Source: Selaginella moellendorffii
Taxonomy: Eukaryota; Streptophyta; Lycopodiopsida; Selaginellales; Selaginellaceae
NCBI RefSeq assembly: GCF_000143415.4
Contig: NW_003314286.1
Span: 813,912-864,768, forward strand
Length of the DNA stretch: 50,857 nt
Direction: 5' to 3'
The position numbers were made by a program, and so were the translations under genes. Shown here in pieces: positions 1 through 10,366 of this stretch. Each line of letters starts with the position of its first letter. Within the stretch, counting starts at the first letter, position 1. The notes under the pieces were generated by a model. It worked only from the letters and a program-made list of their open reading frames with translations, was not told where the DNA came from and searched no databases.

Positions 1-159
1 TATCAGCTTCTTTGAACACGATTCTATGCTACACGCGTCCATATTTGCGCGAACCGTGCATTCCTTAGTGGATATGTCCTCACCCGACATATGGGCATAG
101 CCTTTTTTAAAACAGACTAACCTTTCCTAGCTACATAGGCTCCAATAGAGTCCAACCCC
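1..159. other. left-edge sequence, no gene seen
   Basis: No ORF or RNA gene is recognisable. The last bases lead into the conserved block that precedes the first minisatellite array, so this is probably repeat-associated DNA cut by the window edge. Confidence 0.4.
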
Positions 160-895
160 CCAACACTCTCCCTACTATACTTTTGGAACCCACCCACCCA
201 CCCACCCCCGTGTAGAGGGCTTTCACTCAATAGCCTGTATTAGTATTTGGACTCGGATTCAGACTTAGACTCGGACTCGAACTCAAACTCAAACTCAGAC
301 TCAGACTCAGACTTGGACTCGGACTCAATCTCGGTCTCAGTCTTGGTCTCAGTCTTAGACTCCATCTTGGGTCCATCTCAAGTCCATCTCAGACTCCATC
401 TCAGGTCCATTTTGCCATCTCAAACTCCATCTCAATCTCCATCTCAAACTCCATCTCGGGTCTATCTCGGACTCCATCTTTGGACTCCATCTCGGGTCCA
501 TGTCGAACTCCATCTCAGACTCTATCTCAAATCCATCCTGGACTCCATGCCATACTCCATCTTAGGTCCATCTCAGACTCCATCTCGGATCCATCTCAGA
601 CTCCATCTTAGATTCATCTTAAACTCCATCTTGGGCTCCATCTCAACACTTCCACGTGTCATATGTTGGTCCTTTTGTGCTCCTTTTTTAGAGACTCATT
701 TATTGCTTGCTTCATGCATGTTCCTTGAACACTTCATTAAAAGTTCCACTCTTGTTCTCAACTTTTCAAGTCAGAGCTTTTAATCCAAAAGTGTTACATT
801 TGTTTGGCTTTCACTTCAACCACTACCATGTGGCACCCTTTTGGCTCCACTTAGGAAATAAAATTTTGGCTCCACTTGGAAACAATTCTTATGCC
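160..895 (+). repeat. composite minisatellite repeat, copy 1
   Basis: Three blocks are visible. A leading block (about 160-240) contains CTCCCTACTATACTTTTGGA and ends in a CTTTCAC stretch. A minisatellite array (about 247-650) starts with GACTCG/GACTCA hexamers and passes into 11-12 bp units of the CATCTCGGACTC and CATCTCGGGTC kind. A unique trailing block (about 650-895) begins near CTTCCACGTGTCAT. The same order recurs near 8.3-9.0 kb, 9.0-9.8 kb and 43.1-43.9 kb. The long ORF over it is an artefact of the repeat. No transposase or reverse transcriptase is present, so if mobile it is non-autonomous. Confidence 0.8.
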
Positions 896-1236
896 TTATG
901 AGATGCATAAATTTGTAAAATAACTTGCTCTAAATTGTTAATATTTTTCCTATTTCAGTCACTTTCTATAATTCCTCTAGTAAGACATATTATAATTAAA
1001 ATCATTATAGATATAGATATGTACAATTGCTTATTATTGCTCCCTTCTTTTGATTTGGTTACCAAATCTCTTATTCGGACTGAATTCACCCCTTCATAGT
1101 ATAACAAACTTGATTGGGGGCAATTGAACAAGTCCAAAGAAAATATATGGTTTTTCATTTGAAAAAAGACGGGAGTGTATATTGCAAAAATATTTTTATA
1201 AATATTTATACTTAATGTCAAAATAATATTTATCTT

Positions 1237-1590
1237 TAAGACACAAATCCCTAAGCCCCAAAGTAGAGCCAAAAGGGTGCTACATGGCACTAGTTGAAGC
1301 TGAAGTCTAACAAGCATAACATGTTTGAACCAAAAACTTTAACTCGGAAAGTTGAGAATAAAAGTCAAATTCCTAAAGAAATGCTAGAGGAACAAATATG
1401 AAATAATTAGTAAAAAAGTCTCTAAAAAAGGACACAAGAAGGACTAATAAATGGCAAGTGTCATAACACGTGGAAGTGTTAGGACTGACTTTAAGATGCA
1501 AATTGAGATTGGGTTTGAGATGGAGTCCAAAACCAACATCGAAATTGAAACCGAGTCCAAATACTAATACAAGTTTGTAAACCATAAATT
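1237..1590 (-). repeat. composite minisatellite repeat, inverted copy 2 (decayed)
   Basis: On the minus strand this reads as a short degenerate array (about 1590-1500) followed by the same trailing block as copy 1, ending near a GATTTGTGTCTT sequence that matches the end of the other copies. It is more AT-rich and diverged than the copies near 9 kb, suggesting an older insertion. Confidence 0.65.
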
Positions 1591-2160
1591 TTTCTTTTTC
1601 AATTTGCTAGTTTACCATATTTATCCAATCACCACTACCTTAGCCTTAGTTAAATTCCCCTGCCAAAATTCCCACTTATTGTACTAATTTCTACTTGGTC
1701 CTACTTGGTTTTAACTACTCATTACAAGAGCAATAAAGTGTTAACCATCCATTCACAAATTCCCAAATTCTTTTTTAATCCCCCTCCCCTAATTAGACTG
1801 GATTTAAAATTCAGCTACACTCCCCATAAGCATAAGTAGCCAAGCACACCAAACTTTTAAGTTTCTAACATCATGTGATATAGCAAGACTTGATCATGGG
1901 ACACTCTAATTTGGGTGCATCACTTGTTTTGGGACTCTAAGGGGAAACATTTAGCGTAACAGCTAGTATGGGTACCCCTACTCCCCCACTTCCATCCCAA
2001 AAGGAAGGCCCAAGCCTCTAGGAAGGAGCGAGGACCATTGAGTTGTATAATATTTATATGGGGCACAACTTCACATGAGCCGGGAGCAATGCTACTGATT
2101 TCCCTTCCAAGTGTAAGAGTTTCTCTTAAGCATTTCCTTGGGTGGCCTCTTTGGCACCAC

Positions 2161-2322
2161 TGTAGCATATGTGATCATGGGATGAGATTTGGATATACTG
2201 TCACCGTGGATCCTTGGAACCTTGGGGGATAAATGGGGATAAAATAGCCACTAAGGGCTCTCTCATCAAGCAATTGCCCCTTTTCCAGTTGGCTTAAGGG
2301 GAGAGAGATAAGGTGCGCTACA
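2161..2322 (+). repeat. TRIM 5' LTR
   Basis: This 162-bp terminal repeat has short inverted ends TGTAGC/GCTACA. It is followed two bases later by the primer-binding site. Confidence 0.9.
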
Positions 2323-2324
2323 GT

Positions 2325-2357
2325 TGGTATCAGAGCAAATGGCACGGGTTCGATTCC
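2325..2357 (+). promoter_or_regulatory. TRIM primer-binding site followed by a tRNA B-box match
   Basis: 2325-2336 reads TGGTATCAGAGC, complementary to the 3' end of initiator tRNA-Met. Ten bases further, 2347-2357 reads GGTTCGATTCC, which fits the Pol III B-box consensus GGTTCGANTCC at every position. This may be tRNA T-arm complementarity beyond the usual PBS rather than a working promoter. No clear A box at normal spacing is seen. Confidence 0.8.
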
Positions 2358-2671
2358 CATTGATTAGTGGCTACTTAATAGTATAATATACCCTTGAGCA
2401 AGATATATTCCTACCCCTAAATTTGAAATCGTACGTATTGGGTATCCATGCGTACGTCCTTCCTCTTGTGTGGTGTATCCACGGACGAAGGTATCCACCG
2501 TGGGACTGCGGTACGAGTGGATAACTAGTTGCCTCACATGGAATAGCTGGTCTACACAATGGAAGGATTGGTAGATTGAGTGCGGAAATGGAGGTGCTGG
2601 TTCCTTTGGCTTAGTAGGGGTTGCTAGTCAATAGTCAATGAGGACATTGACATCTTTGAAGGGGGGGTGAG

Positions 2672-2833
2672 TTTAGCGTATGTGATCATGGGATGAGATT
2701 TGGATATACTGTCACCGTGGATCCTTGGAACTTTGGAGGATAAATGGGGATAAAATAGCCACTAAGGGCTCTTTCATCAAGCAATTACCCCTTTTCCAAT
2801 TGGCTTAAGGGGAGAGAGATAAAGTGCGCTACA
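2672..2833 (+). repeat. TRIM 3' LTR
   Basis: Same length as the 5' LTR and colinear without indels. It begins TTTAGC, a one-base change from TGTAGC, and ends GCTACA before the ACCAC target duplication. Confidence 0.9.
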
Positions 2834-2939
2834 ACCACAAAGTATATGTTCACTCCCACCCAAGGCCCCTAACCCCCAATCCCAACTTTAAGTGGGTTTG
2901 GAAGTACCACTAAAGAGTTCCTTCAAAATTGGTTTATAG

Positions 2940-3290
2940 ACATCACTGTCCCTACTATACTTGTGGAACCCCCTACAGCAGCGCCCCCCCCTTTTGGGAG
3001 ACAATCACTTTGAGCTTTCACCCCATGACTTGTATTAATATTGGTTTTAAACTTGGTTTCGAACTTGGTCTTGGACTCAACCTTGGACTCAGACTCGATC
3101 TCAGACTCAATCTCAAACTTGATCTCAAACCCAATCTTGGATCTCGGACTTGGTCTCGAACTCGGTCTCGGACTCAGTCTCAGACTTGGTCTCAAAGTCA
3201 ACCTTGGAGTTGGTCTTGGAGCTAATCTCAAACTTGGTTTCACAATCAGTCTTGAACTCAATCTTGGACTTGGTCTCATTTGATAAACTC
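2940..3290 (+). repeat. composite minisatellite repeat, copy 3 (array, no trailing block)
   Basis: The leading block with CCCTACTATACTTGTGGA and TTTCACCCC is followed from about 3040 by degenerate GACTCR/TTGGTCTCGAACT-type units. The trailing block seen in other copies is missing. The overlapping ORFs on both strands are repeat artefacts. Confidence 0.7.
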
Positions 3291-3339
3291 TTTATCATTC
3301 CAGTTGTGGTTTCAGGGATCCTTTAGCTTACAACACCTT

Positions 3340-4345
3340 ACAAAGTTGTGGGGTGAAAGCTCAAAGCAATCATCCCCTAGGTACTAGGGGGGGGGGGGGG
3401 GGGGGGCGCTACAAAAGGTCCAAAAATATAGTAGAGAGAGAGTGTGGGGGTTGGATTCCAATGGAACTAATTTAGCCAAGTGTAACCTAAGAAGGCTACA
3501 CCCATGTGGTGGGTGATGATATAACTATTGAGGAGTTTAAAGTTAGAATGAATATGGATGGATAAGTAGGGTAGTTTGGTGAAAGCCAACTCTAACTCTT
3601 TTGGGAGATCGAATGCTTAATGCTCCCAATCTAAGTATGGGTGGCACTACCTATTTGGATACCTAGTATAGCTCAATAGAACCTCACTTTAACCACATAG
3701 CTGGGGCATATAAGGGAGGAAGGTGGAGAGAGTACCTATGAGGCTTATATAAAGTTGCAGTGTTTTGAATGTCATCCCAAAATCCTAGATTGTAGAAAGG
3801 AAAAGGAATAGTCCTCTTGTGCAGTAACTAAAGATACTATCACATGGTGAGGAAATCCTAGAGGTCAATAGGACTTAGTGGTTGGACCTTCAAGTCTTGA
3901 CTCAATAACAATGTTAGCAAGCACGGTCATGGATGGAGAGGGACTTAGTGGGGACTAAAAAGAGATATTAGGGATGGGTGTTCCCCATATCTCCAAGCAT
4001 CCTGAGGATATTAAAGTGTAATCCAAGGATGTCTACTCATGAATAGATGGCCCATTCTTTAAGAGATGGGACTATGGCACAGGTGGTTTTGGACTACCAA
4101 TGAAACAAGGGTAGATGGAGATAGCCTTACCATAACAAGCTGATATGTCAGTAGTACCTTTGGGGTGTCTATTATGGGATTGAACATATGGAGCATTTAG
4201 ACCAAGTGCAAAAGTTAAGTGGTATAGATGCCATTCACAGGGTTAATATATCCCCAAGTCAAGAATAGGATTTATAGAGGTTGTGAGTGAGATTTTTTCA
4301 AATGGTAAAAAATGTGGTTAAGTGACTAAAATAGAATGGAAAATT
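3340..4345 (-). repeat. composite repeat, inverted 1-kb unit with a G20 tract
   Basis: On the minus strand this matches the 1-kb unit found in tandem at 6368-8400. It starts near GTAAGCGACTAAATTTTCC, contains the 'cacttggt...tgccactcaacc' region, and ends in the leading block and CTTTCACCCC at about 3345. A run of 20 G residues lies at 3387-3406. The unit is AT-drifted compared with the 6-8 kb copies. It lies head to head with copy 3. Confidence 0.65.
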
Positions 4346-5193
4346 TAGTCGCTTACACTATTGTGACTTTACATAATATCAATTTGATTGAACTTAATGT
4401 CAATACAATCTCTATTATGACTTTACTAAATATCAGATTGAGTAAACATAATATCTCTTCAGACTTATCTACCATTATGATTTTGATAGTAATAATCTAC
4501 AAGTGATGCAACCAAGGATTCCACACCACACTTTTTGCACTTGAAATTAAGTGGATCTTTGAGTGCATGAAATGCTTTTCATTGCTTCTACCTCCTTGTT
4601 ATTGTTGTCTGTACCTATTTGTCTTCACTTCTAGAAGACACCTAGGTTGGCAATTTAATGCATAATTGATATCATCAACATCTATCTTAGGACAATAATT
4701 TTGTCTTATAGTTCATATGTGTCAAACTGTTTGTTTCACCCCTCTAATGACTTCAGCATCAGTAATCTTTGCCATCAACTTTCTTTTCTTCTCCATCCAA
4801 GCTAGTAAATCACATTTTAAATTACTTATTTTCATATTTTTTCTTTTGCATCTTCAAATGTAGCTTCATTAATATTTTATTTCACATTTGTTTCCGACAT
4901 GATACAATTATAAACATTGGTATACAAAGATCAATGATGGCAAGAAATAATTTCTTTGTGATATCATGAAAAGCATAGATATGCATACATACTGAAACTT
5001 GAATATCTTTATAATTGCAACTCCATATCAACTAAATACTAATCATTGTTGGTTGTTAATTTTATTTTGAATGTCATATAAAAGGGATTTGTAAGTTGAA
5101 TTGTTGTTAAGTCTTCATGCCACTATATTACTATTGCCTCTATAGCTTGCATTTTCATTATTTGTATCAGCGCACTCTATTAATGATATTTTC
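4346..5193. other. AT-rich intergenic, no gene recognised
   Basis: Only short ORFs without family resemblance are present. A low-complexity T-rich stretch (4769-4969) gives a 66-residue ORF that I do not regard as a gene. Confidence 0.5.
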
Positions 5194-5427
5194 AAAAATA
5201 TCATATAATATTCACTTTTTATAATGCTCATAAAGTGTTTCCCCTAAGTGGGATAGCATATAAAGACTTTTAACTAAAAGTTGAACAAGCTTTACAATTT
5301 TTATATTTCTAAAAATATCATATAATACTCACTTTTGGTAATGCTCATAAAGTGTTTCCCTTAAGTGGAATGGCATAGAAGGACTTTCAACTAGAAAATG
5401 AACAAGCTCCTCAATTTTTATATTTCC
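5194..5427. repeat. 117-bp tandem duplication
   Basis: AAAAATATCATATAAT starts at 5194 and again at 5311. The two 117-bp units align through to about 5427 with scattered substitutions and share the 'gctcataaagtgtttccc' segment. No coding potential is seen. Confidence 0.8.
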
Positions 5428-6367
5428 ATTTTTTATATGTCCAAAATTTATACTTTGAGAGGTTCCACATAACTTCAATGTGATTTATAGTGTCAAGCAT
5501 ACAATATAGAAATTGTCAAGCATAAGTAGGCCAAATAAGTCTCTAACCACACTCTTCACTAGTCTAATATTCCATAAGATTCTTTTTAAAAATATGCACT
5601 TGAAAAAGTTTTACTTCAACACAATATAATGATAATTGTACTTAACTTCAGTCCAAGTATACATCATCTTATCTAGTAGAGAAAAAAAACAGCAGCTTTG
5701 TCATCATTCACAATATGTAGAAGTATGTATATAATCCAAGATCATTTCACATGTATCTGTGTAGCACATGCGATTTTCACCCTTTATTCTATGGTGATTT
5801 ACCATAGAAAAACCACAAAGTGGAACCTAAATCCTTTATATGCCACATGTCACATGCCACGTGCAATATATTATGTGTCTAAGGACATCATAGTGGAACT
5901 CAAACCACTAAAGTCTTTGGGACTAACTTGAAACTTACTAAATATAGAATGGTGCTAAATTGTGAATTTTGGCATGGGACAAACACCATTGCATCCATGA
6001 CATTCTTTACATTCCATAGATATTCTAATTTAGTAAATGTAAATAATTTCCATAAATAGCAATTGGGACCAAATAGGACTAACACAAGATGCATGATAGC
6101 AAGGGTGTTTGGCAGACATGGTAAGCTATTATTTGGCAAATATTGAGGGACTAAGATCAATATTGTGGGGGTTTCTGACACTAGTAAGTGCAAGTCAACA
6201 AATGAATTTATCTAACTAAGTTAAGTATGATTAACTAATAGCACTTAGGAATTCCATCTTTATGCTCATCTAGTCAAGCGCACACATGAAGACCAATTTC
6301 TCAACTAATTTAGGTGGAGATTGATAAAAAATCCAACAATACTAACCTTTTACCATCGTAACAGTAT
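5428..6367. other. AT-rich intergenic, no gene recognised
   Basis: ORFs at 5698-5931 (+) and 5900-6193 (-) resemble no family and have no splice-supported continuation. I see nothing else. Confidence 0.45.
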
Positions 6368-7386
6368 GTAAGTGATTAATTTTTCCATTTTACTTTAGTC
6401 ACTTAACCACACCTCTGACCACTTGGAGGAGTCTCATTCACAACCTCCACAAGTCCCAGTTAGGACTTGGGGCTTGCTAGCCCCGAGAATGGCATCCATG
6501 CCACTCAACCTTTGCACTTGGTCTAAATGCTCCACGTGTCCGATCCCATGATCGACACCCCAAGGTACCACTGAAATATCGACCCGTTACGCTAAGGCCA
6601 TGCCCCTTTACCTTGGTCACACCGGTGGTCTAACACCACCTGCATCACAGCCCCATCTCTCAAGGACTGGGCCATCTGTCCATGAGTGATCATTCCAGAT
6701 CCACTCCTTAGCATCCTTAGGATGCCCACAGACATGGGGAATAGCCTTCCCCATTATCCCTTTTCCAGTCTCCACCAAGTCCCTTTCTGTCCGTGGCCGT
6801 GTTCGCCAACACTGCCACTGGATCAAGGCCTACAGGCCCGACCACTCAGTCCAACTGTCCTTTGGGACTTCCTCACTGTGTGACTGTGTCCTTGGTCACC
6901 ACACCAGAGGGCTACTCCTCTTCCTTTCCACAGTCTGGGACTTTCGGGCAACATTTCGGAACACCGTGGCCCTACGCGGGCCTCTTGGGTACTCTCCTCG
7001 CCTTCTGCCCTTGGGTGCTCTAGCCATGGGCTTAGAGCGAGGTTCCGTTGAGCCACACCAGGTATCTAAGTAGGTAGTGCCACCCACACTTGGACTGGGA
7101 GCATTGGCCAGTCGATCTCCTGGGGGAACTAGAGCTAGCTCTTGAACACTTCACCAAGCTACCCCACTTGTCGGTACATGTTCACTCTAGTCTTAGACTT
7201 CCCAGTGGGCAGCTCATCACCCAACACTGGGTCCGGCCTTCCTGGGCCAAACTGGCCTTTCCTGGCCAAACTGGCTTCACTGCAGTCCTCCTCCTACTAT
7301 ACTTTTGGAGCTCACCAAACCCCCCAGGGTCTGGGAGATGAACGCTTTGGGCTTTCACCCTCTCAGACTCGAACTTGGACTCGGAT
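6368..7386 (+). repeat. 1-kb composite-repeat unit, first tandem copy
   Basis: Starts GTAAGTGATTAATTTTTCC and ends in the leading block (CCTACTATACTTTTGGAG near 7300) and a very short array remnant with GGACTCGGAT. It is followed without a gap by a second copy offset by 1019 bp. The unit is GC-rich with many short ORFs in all frames, none family-like. Related sequence occurs inverted at 3340-4345 and, shortened, at 42.3-43.1 kb. Confidence 0.8.
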
Positions 7387-8400
7387 GTAAGCGACTAATT
7401 TTTCCATTTTACTTTAGTCACTTAACTGCACCTCCGACCACTTGGAGGAGTCTCATTCACAACCTCCATAAGTCCCAGTTAGGACTTGGGGCTTGCCAGC
7501 CCTGAGAATGGCATCCATGCCACTCAACCTTTGCACTTGGTCCAAGTGCTCCACGTGTCCGATCCCATGACCGACACCCCAAGGTACCACCGACATACCA
7601 GTTTGTTACGCTAGGCCATGCCCATTCACCTTGGTCACACCGGTGGTCTAACGCCACCTGTATCATAATCCCGTCTCTCGAAGACTGGGCCATCCGTCCA
7701 TGAGCGATCATCCCAGATCTACTCCTTAGCATCCTTAGGATGCCCACAGACATGGGGAATAGCCTTCCCCGACAACTCTTTTCCAGTCCCCACCAAGTTC
7801 CTTTTAGTCCATGGCCGTGCTCGCCAACACTGCCACTGGATCAAGGCCCGCAAGCCTAACCGCTAAGTCCCACTATCCTTTGGGACTTCCTCACCATGTG
7901 ACCGTATCCTTGGTCACTGCATTAGAGGCCTACTCCTCTTCCCTTTCACCGTTTGGGACTTTGGGACAACATTTCGGAACACCGTAGCCTTACGCAAGCC
8001 TCATGGGTACTCTCCCCGCCTTTCGCCTTTAGGTGCTCTAGCCATGGGCTTAGAGCGAGGTTCCATTGAGCCACGACAGGTATCCAAGTAGGTAGTGCCA
8101 CCCACACTTGGACTGAGAGCATCGGCCAGTCGATCTCCCGGGGGAACTAGAGCCGGCTCTTGAACACTTCACCAAGCTACCCCGCTTGTCGATCTGTGTT
8201 CACTCTAGTCTTGGACTTCCCAGTGGGCAGCTCATCACCCAACACTGGGTCCGGCCTTCCTGGGCCAAACTAGCCTTTCCTGGCCAAACTGGCTCCACTG
8301 CAGTCCTCCCCCTACTATACTTTTGGAGCTCACCAAACCCCCCAGGGTCTGGGAGACGAACGCTTTGGGCTTTCACCCTCTCAGGCTCCGGACTCGGACT
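7387..8400 (+). repeat. 1-kb composite-repeat unit, second tandem copy
   Basis: Starts GTAAGCGACTAATTTTTCC and runs colinear with the preceding unit through the 'ccggccttcctgggccaaac' and CTACTATACTTTTGGAG segments. It then passes into the long array at about 8390. A direct duplication through repeat units at the junction is the simplest origin. Confidence 0.8.
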
Positions 8401-8765
8401 CGGACTCGGACTCGGACTCGGACTCGGATTCGGACTCGGACTCGGATTCGGACTCGGACTCGGATTCGGACTCGGACTCGGACTCGGCCTCGGCCTCGGT
8501 CTCGGTCTCGGTCTCGGTCCTGGTCTCGGTCTTGGTCCCGGTCTCGACTTCGGACTCCATCTCGGGTCCATCTCGGACTCCAGCTTGGACTCCATCTCGG
8601 GTCCATCTCAGACTCCATCTCGGACTCCACCTCGGACTCCATCTCGGGTCCTTCTCGGACTCCATCTCGGACTCCATCTCGGGTCCATCTCGGGTCCCAT
8701 CTCGGGTCCATCTCGGGTCCATCTTGGACTCCACTTCGGACTCCAACTCAGGTCCATCTCAGACA
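8385..8765 (+). repeat. GGACTC minisatellite array A
   Basis: About 20 near-perfect GGACTC hexamers (some GGATTC, GGCCTC or GGTCTC) lead into mixed 12- and 11-bp units of CATCTCGGACTC and CATCTCGGGTC. The hexamer has no stop in any of six frames. Conceptual products are Gly-Leu, Ser-Asp or Thr-Arg on plus, and Ser-Glu, Pro-Ser or Arg-Val on minus. I do not regard any as a real protein. Confidence 0.9.
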
Positions 8766-8995
8766 CTTCCATGTGTCATGTGTTGGTCCTTTTGGGTCCC
8801 TTTTTGGAGCCTCGCTTATTGCTCTCTTTGTGCTTGTTCCTCGAGCACTTCATTGGGAGTTCCACTCCCGCCCTTGACCTTTCAAGGTGGAGCTTTTAGT
8901 CCAAACGTGTTACGCTCGTTTGGCTTTCGCTTCGGCCACTACCACGTGGCGCCCCTCCATTTCCACTTTGGGGCCTAGGGATTTTGTGTCTCACA
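8766..8995 (+). repeat. trailing block of composite repeat, copy A
   Basis: A unique block of about 230 bp runs from CTTCCATGTGTCATGTGTTGG to GGGATTTTGTGTCTCACA. It is nearly identical to 9561-9790 and recognisable at 650-895, 1237-1490 (inverted) and 43705-43934. The next array starts directly after it. Confidence 0.8.
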
Positions 8996-9560
8996 TCGGA
9001 CTCGGACTCGGACTCGGACTCGGACTCGGACTCGGCCTCGGCCTCGGCCTTGGTCCCGATCTCGGTCTCGGTCTCGGTCTTGGTCCCGGTCCCGGTCCCG
9101 GTCTCGGTCTCGGTCCCGGTCTCGGTCTCGACCTCGGACTCCATCTCGGACTCCATCTCAGGTCCATCTCGGACTCCATCTCGGACTCCATCTCGGGTCC
9201 ATCTCAGACTCCATCTTGGACTCCATCTCGGGTCCATCTCGAACTCCATCTCGGACTCCACCTTGGGTCCATCTCGTACTCCACCTCGGGTCCATCTCAG
9301 ACTCCATCTCGGGTCCATCTCGGACTCCATCTCGGGTCCATCTCGGACTCCATCTCGGGTCCATCTCGGACTCCACCTCGGGTCCATCTCGAACTCCACC
9401 TCGGGTCCATCTCAAACTCCATCTCGGACTCCATCTCAGACTCCATCTCGGACTCCACCTCAGATCCATCTCAGACTCCATCTCGGGTCCATCTCGGACT
9501 CCACCTCGGACTCCACCTTGGACTCCATCTCGGGGTCCTTCTCGGACTCCACTTCGGACT
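8996..9560 (+). repeat. GGACTC minisatellite array B
   Basis: Same organisation as array A: about seven clean GGACTC units, then GGTCTC/GGTCCC variants, then over 30 units of the 11-12 bp CATCTCGG type. Mixing 11- and 12-bp units shifts frame repeatedly, yet long ORFs persist on both strands. Confidence 0.9.
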
Positions 9561-9790
9561 CTTCCACGTGTCATGTGTTGGTCCTTTAAGGTCCCTTTTT
9601 GGAGCCTCATTTATCTCCTCGCTTCGTGCTCATTCCTCGAGCACTTCGTTGGGAGTTCCACTCCGCTCTTGACTTTTCAAGTCGGAGCTTTTGGTCCAAA
9701 CGTGTTACGCTTGTTTGGCTCTCGCTTCGGCCACTACCACATGGCGCCCTTCCGGCTCCACTTTGGGGCCTAGGGATTTTGTGTCTCACA
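9561..9790 (+). repeat. trailing block of composite repeat, copy B
   Basis: Closely matches 8766-8995, including TTGGTCC, CATTTATC, the GTGTTACGCTTGTTTGGCT stretch and the terminal GTGTCTCACA. The following sequence (AATAAAGAAAG) is unrelated, so the element's right boundary lies at or near 9790. Confidence 0.75.
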
Positions 9791-10090
9791 CAATAAAGAA
9801 AGAATATCCAAAAGGACTAGCCAATAAATAATTTTCAATACCCACAATCATATTTATGACAATCTGGCAAAGAAGAATATGACCAACTACTTGCCTTCCT
9901 CTAATGTTAAAGCAAGTTATATCATTTGCAATGACATCTTTGATTAAATTATACTCCTATTGAGCTTTATCAATAATTATTGTACCAAGATGCACTATTC
10001 CCATCTCTTTGAAACAACTTCAAATGTTTTTTTAATTACAATTGATTTCTAGCTTGGATCTCTAGAGTCTTCTTTTTTGCTAGAACAAAG
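9791..10090. other. AT-rich spacer, no gene
   Basis: No coding or RNA feature is recognisable. The gypsy sequence of element A begins abruptly at its right end. Confidence 0.5.
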
Positions 10091-10340
10091 CATGAATAAA
10101 ATAGGTGCTGTTGCTACTCGTGTCCAAGGACAAGGGCGAGGACGTGGTCGTGGCCGTGATGTTCGTTGCTGGGCGTGTGATGAAGTTGGTCATATTTATC
10201 GGCGTTGTCGGTGCTTTCCGGATTGGCAACCTCCATTTCCTGGGTGGAGACTTTGGCGTCAGCAAAGTCCTATTGGTGCTGCTACGGTAGAAGGTTTGGA
10301 CACTGAGGTGCATTCGGGAAACAAGGAGTCGCGCGAGTAA
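10077..10340 (+). pseudogene. gag C-terminal fragment with CCHC zinc knuckle (element A)
   Basis: An Arg-Gly-rich stretch is followed by CWACDEVGHIYRRC, a perfect CX2CX4HX4C zinc knuckle that binds RNA in gag proteins. The first few codons are not homologous to elements B or C, so retroelement sequence begins around 10091-10105. It stops at 10340 just before the protease segment. Confidence 0.85.
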
Positions 10341-10366
10341 CGAAGGGACCTTGCGCGAATAAGTTA

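Larger units (their letters stand above)
2161..2833 (+). mobile_element. TRIM (miniature LTR retrotransposon), complete
   Basis: Two 162-bp direct repeats (2161-2322 and 2672-2833) flank a 349-bp internal region. By eye they differ at about eight positions (about 95% identity). The LTR begins TGTAGC and ends GCTACA. The element is bounded by a perfect 5-bp duplication ACCAC at 2156-2160 and 2834-2838. TGGTATCAGAGC at 2325-2336 is the classic primer-binding site for plant initiator tRNA-Met, and a G-rich purine tract at 2658-2671 sits where a polypurine tract belongs. No protein is encoded, so movement would need enzymes from another element. Strand follows the PBS-to-PPT order. Confidence 0.92.

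Noticed and set aside
247-783. 178-residue ORF rich in Ser-Asp repeats
   Set aside because: It is the GACTCG minisatellite read in one frame. Equivalent ORFs exist in other frames and on the other strand of sister arrays.
2347-2357. A tRNA gene suggested by the B-box GGTTCGATTCC
   Set aside because: No A box or cloverleaf can be folded around it, and it sits next to an LTR primer-binding site.
3387-3406. Assembly gap or telomere-like G tract
   Set aside because: A plain G20 homopolymer without telomere periodicity; reported only as part of the inverted repeat observation.
8186-9773. Several ORFs of 112-261 residues (Gly-Leu, Ser-Asp, Arg-Thr, Ser-Glu repeats)
   Set aside because: The repeat unit has no stop in any frame; there is no codon bias or domain, so these are not treated as proteins.
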